A stretch of 64,000 bases of DNA from Pisolithus tinctorius (taxonomy: Eukaryota; Basidiomycota; Agaricomycetes; Boletales; Pisolithaceae). The position numbers and the translations under genes are program-made. The notes beneath the pieces are model-generated. The model was not told where the DNA came from and made no database searches. It saw only the letters and a program-made list of their open reading frames with translations. The first letter of the stretch is position 1. Every line of letters begins with the position of its first letter. Shown piece by piece: positions 62,525 through 64,000 of this stretch. The DNA is taken from NCBI GenBank assembly GCA_024663395.1, contig JANFAH010000014.1, positions 248,001 through 312,000 of the forward strand. The letters are read 5' to 3'.

Positions 62525-63567
62525 TCAATCATGGGGAGAGAGGATAGCAGGGTTCATTTCACTGACCGCAGGCCCGCCGGGTACAGTCCCAGGGAACCAC
62601 CTGGCCAAGTTGGCGGCACGCCGCTCATTGGCTGGCGGTTGCAGGGGAATCGTTGCATCGGCGTCATAATACGCGATAGCAAAAGCAATTCTAGTGTTCT
62701 CTGTGGTGTTGGATGCCGCAGCATGGTATGTCCAGCACGAGTGGCTATAACATTTGTACTAAGCTTGATTTCCAACAGCTGGGAGAAAGATACTTACAAT
62801 GTTGCATCTCCTGCGTTCATGTGTTGCGCAGGGGCCACAGAAAGGTTTTCCCTCTCGACCATTTCTCTGATATATTCGTCGCTCTCATCAGAAATCGGTA
62901 GATGCTCAGCATCTTTATTCAGGTGTGAACCCGACACGAACGACATGGGACCCATGTCTACCGGGCAGTCGGTAAGCGGAACCCAAAGGGTTATGCACTT
63001 TTCCGTGTCAAGGGGCCTATCATCACGGACACAGCTCAGTGTACGTTCGCCGCTACAAGTTAGAAAGAGGTCACTCACCAGTAGTGCCCGTCCTGGTGCC
63101 ACGGCGTCGGCTTGCCCTTACCGAGACCCTCTTTGAAGAAGGTGAGGTCGTGGTAAATCCGCACGTCACGGCAGCCTAAGAATTTCGCAGCGATTCCTTA
63201 TTTTTCAAGGTGAGCATGAGATCGATGCCCCATCGTCACGAACGCACCTGCGTAACGCTTGGACAAGACATGTGCACGCACGACGTCGTTAATTTCCCAT
63301 AGGTTTTGGGTGACGCGGAACGCCTTCTGGAAGTCCTCCTCTTGGGCTTTGAGAGCTTCATGCGCCCGCAAGACAGCGGTGCGCAATTCAGCGATCTCCG
63401 ACTCAGGAATAACGTTCCTGAGCAGGATGTGGCCCTAGGGGGTTTCCGTCAGCAAAGGCATCCCAATTTATCGCAAGTACGCAACAGACATTGTTCTGGT
63501 ACTCGTCAATCTGAGACTGGGAAAGTTCGTAGTCCTCAGCAAGTGCGATGCGAGTGTGGAAGACCAT
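62525..63567 (-). CDS. Phytanoyl-CoA dioxygenase (PhyH)-like Fe(II)/2-oxoglutarate oxygenase
   Basis: Five exons (63567-63490, 63434-63248, 63196-63079, 63016-62798, 62744-62525) give 273 residues in frame. It begins MVFHTRIALAEDYELSQSQI, then GHILLRNVIPESEIAELRTA. The iron-binding HxD is in PTPWHQDGHYW, followed by CITLWVPLTDCPVDMGPMSF and VSGSHL. The distal His should be in HSCWTYHAAASNTTENTRIA, where the Arg can bind 2-oxoglutarate, then FAIAYYDADATI. This complete facial triad suggests an active oxygenase. Fungal PhyH-like proteins act on varied substrates, including secondary metabolites; the phytanoyl-CoA role cannot be assumed. The C terminus SPHD is not a peroxisomal signal. The first intron uses a GTCTGT donor. 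Confidence 0.9.
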
Positions 63568-64000
63568 TGTGGATATTCAGAAGGGTGTAGGTTTTGTGAC
63601 TCGAAGAACTGGGTGGTATGTGGTTTCTGATTCTCCTCGACCTTCTTCCTAGCTTTTTAAATCTTCAGAGGGTACAATTGGGCTATGCCCCTTACTACTA
63701 TTTTGCAATCGACTCACAGCAAACCGGTGGGTAACAAGTACTAAGTTCATGGAGCGGAAACCTCGGTGGTGACAGTTTCACCATTGACCAAGCATACGAT
63801 GTGTCACGAATGATCGCACACTAGTGCGGTGTTCCCGCAAGCCCGTGTGATGCGCAAACTGAGGCAACTATGCAAAAACTATTTCCATCTCGCGGATCGC
63901 GCCCGCCACTTTGCAGGCCGTTCAAAGCTTTCATTACATTTTGGCCTGTTGTGAAATAGGAATAGGTAAGCTTAGGGAAGCGGCCACCAGACTGTGTATT
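63568..64000. other. Upstream region of the dioxygenase gene, to the window end
   Basis: A CTTTTTAAAT stretch near 63652 lies about 90 bases before the ATG on the minus strand as ATTTAAAAAG and could act as a TATA element. No other feature is seen. Confidence 0.4.

Noticed and set aside
1..64000. tRNA genes, rRNA, CRISPR arrays, terminal repeats or transposase genes
   Set aside because: I looked for T-loop signatures, regularly spaced repeats and transposase motifs, and found only isolated matches inside coding sequence. A tRNAscan or repeat search could still find weak cases.
1..64000. A biosynthetic gene cluster around the dioxygenase, hydrolase and Zn2Cys6 factor
   Set aside because: These genes are tens of kilobases apart and separated by housekeeping genes. 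There is no polyketide synthase, NRPS, terpene synthase or P450.

Overview
The window is nuclear DNA of a filamentous fungus, most likely an Agaricomycete (Basidiomycota). The evidence is gene architecture: many short GT-AG introns (about 45-60 nt), very short exons, alternating strands and no operons. Protein families also fit: copper-fist and Zn2Cys6 regulators, an Msb1/Mug8 polarity protein, a fungal LPX1-like hydrolase, and large Ser/Pro-rich proteins of the mushroom type. All exon models were assembled by hand from splice signals, reading phase and remembered family conservation. No search was run.

Layout. 1-0.6 kb: 5' end of 5-oxoprolinase (minus). 1.3-5.1 kb: Msb1-like polarity protein (minus). 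6.7-8.4 kb: alpha/beta hydrolase (plus). 10.0-11.4 kb: zuotin-type J protein (plus). 12.3-14.3 kb: copper-fist transcription factor (plus). 15.0-17.7 kb: USP-type deubiquitinase with UBA-like and UIM-like segments (minus). 18.1-22.8 kb: Zn2Cys6 regulator (minus). 22.8-29.2 kb: gene-poor, with broken coding-like pieces. 29.2-32.9 kb: Ser/Pro-rich conserved protein whose frame is repeatedly interrupted (minus). 34.5-37.9 kb: SNF2 ATPase (plus). 40.9-45.1 kb: large Ser/Pro-rich protein (plus). 46.5-50.6 kb: EST1/SMG7-like protein (minus). 53.5-54.0 kb: small intronless fungal protein (plus). 56.2-57.2 kb: KPWE-motif (Pex39-type) protein (minus), divergent from an ArfGAP at 57.5-59.5 kb (plus). 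60.0-61.9 kb: UDP-glucose 6-dehydrogenase (minus). 62.5-63.6 kb: phytanoyl-CoA dioxygenase-like protein (minus).

The genes are mostly unrelated housekeeping and regulatory functions: glutathione cycle, polarity, ribosome-associated chaperone, copper sensing, ubiquitin removal, chromatin, mRNA decay or telomeres, peroxisome import, vesicle coats, nucleotide sugars. They do not look like a biosynthetic cluster or a mobile island. I found no CRISPR array, rRNA, convincing tRNA or intact transposon. The most useful observations are a four-exon KPWE protein that is invisible as a single ORF, three GC-AG introns that each restore a conserved reading frame, very small exons (ATG alone; 18, 28 and 30 nt), and two genes with frame breaks that point to pseudogenisation or assembly indels.
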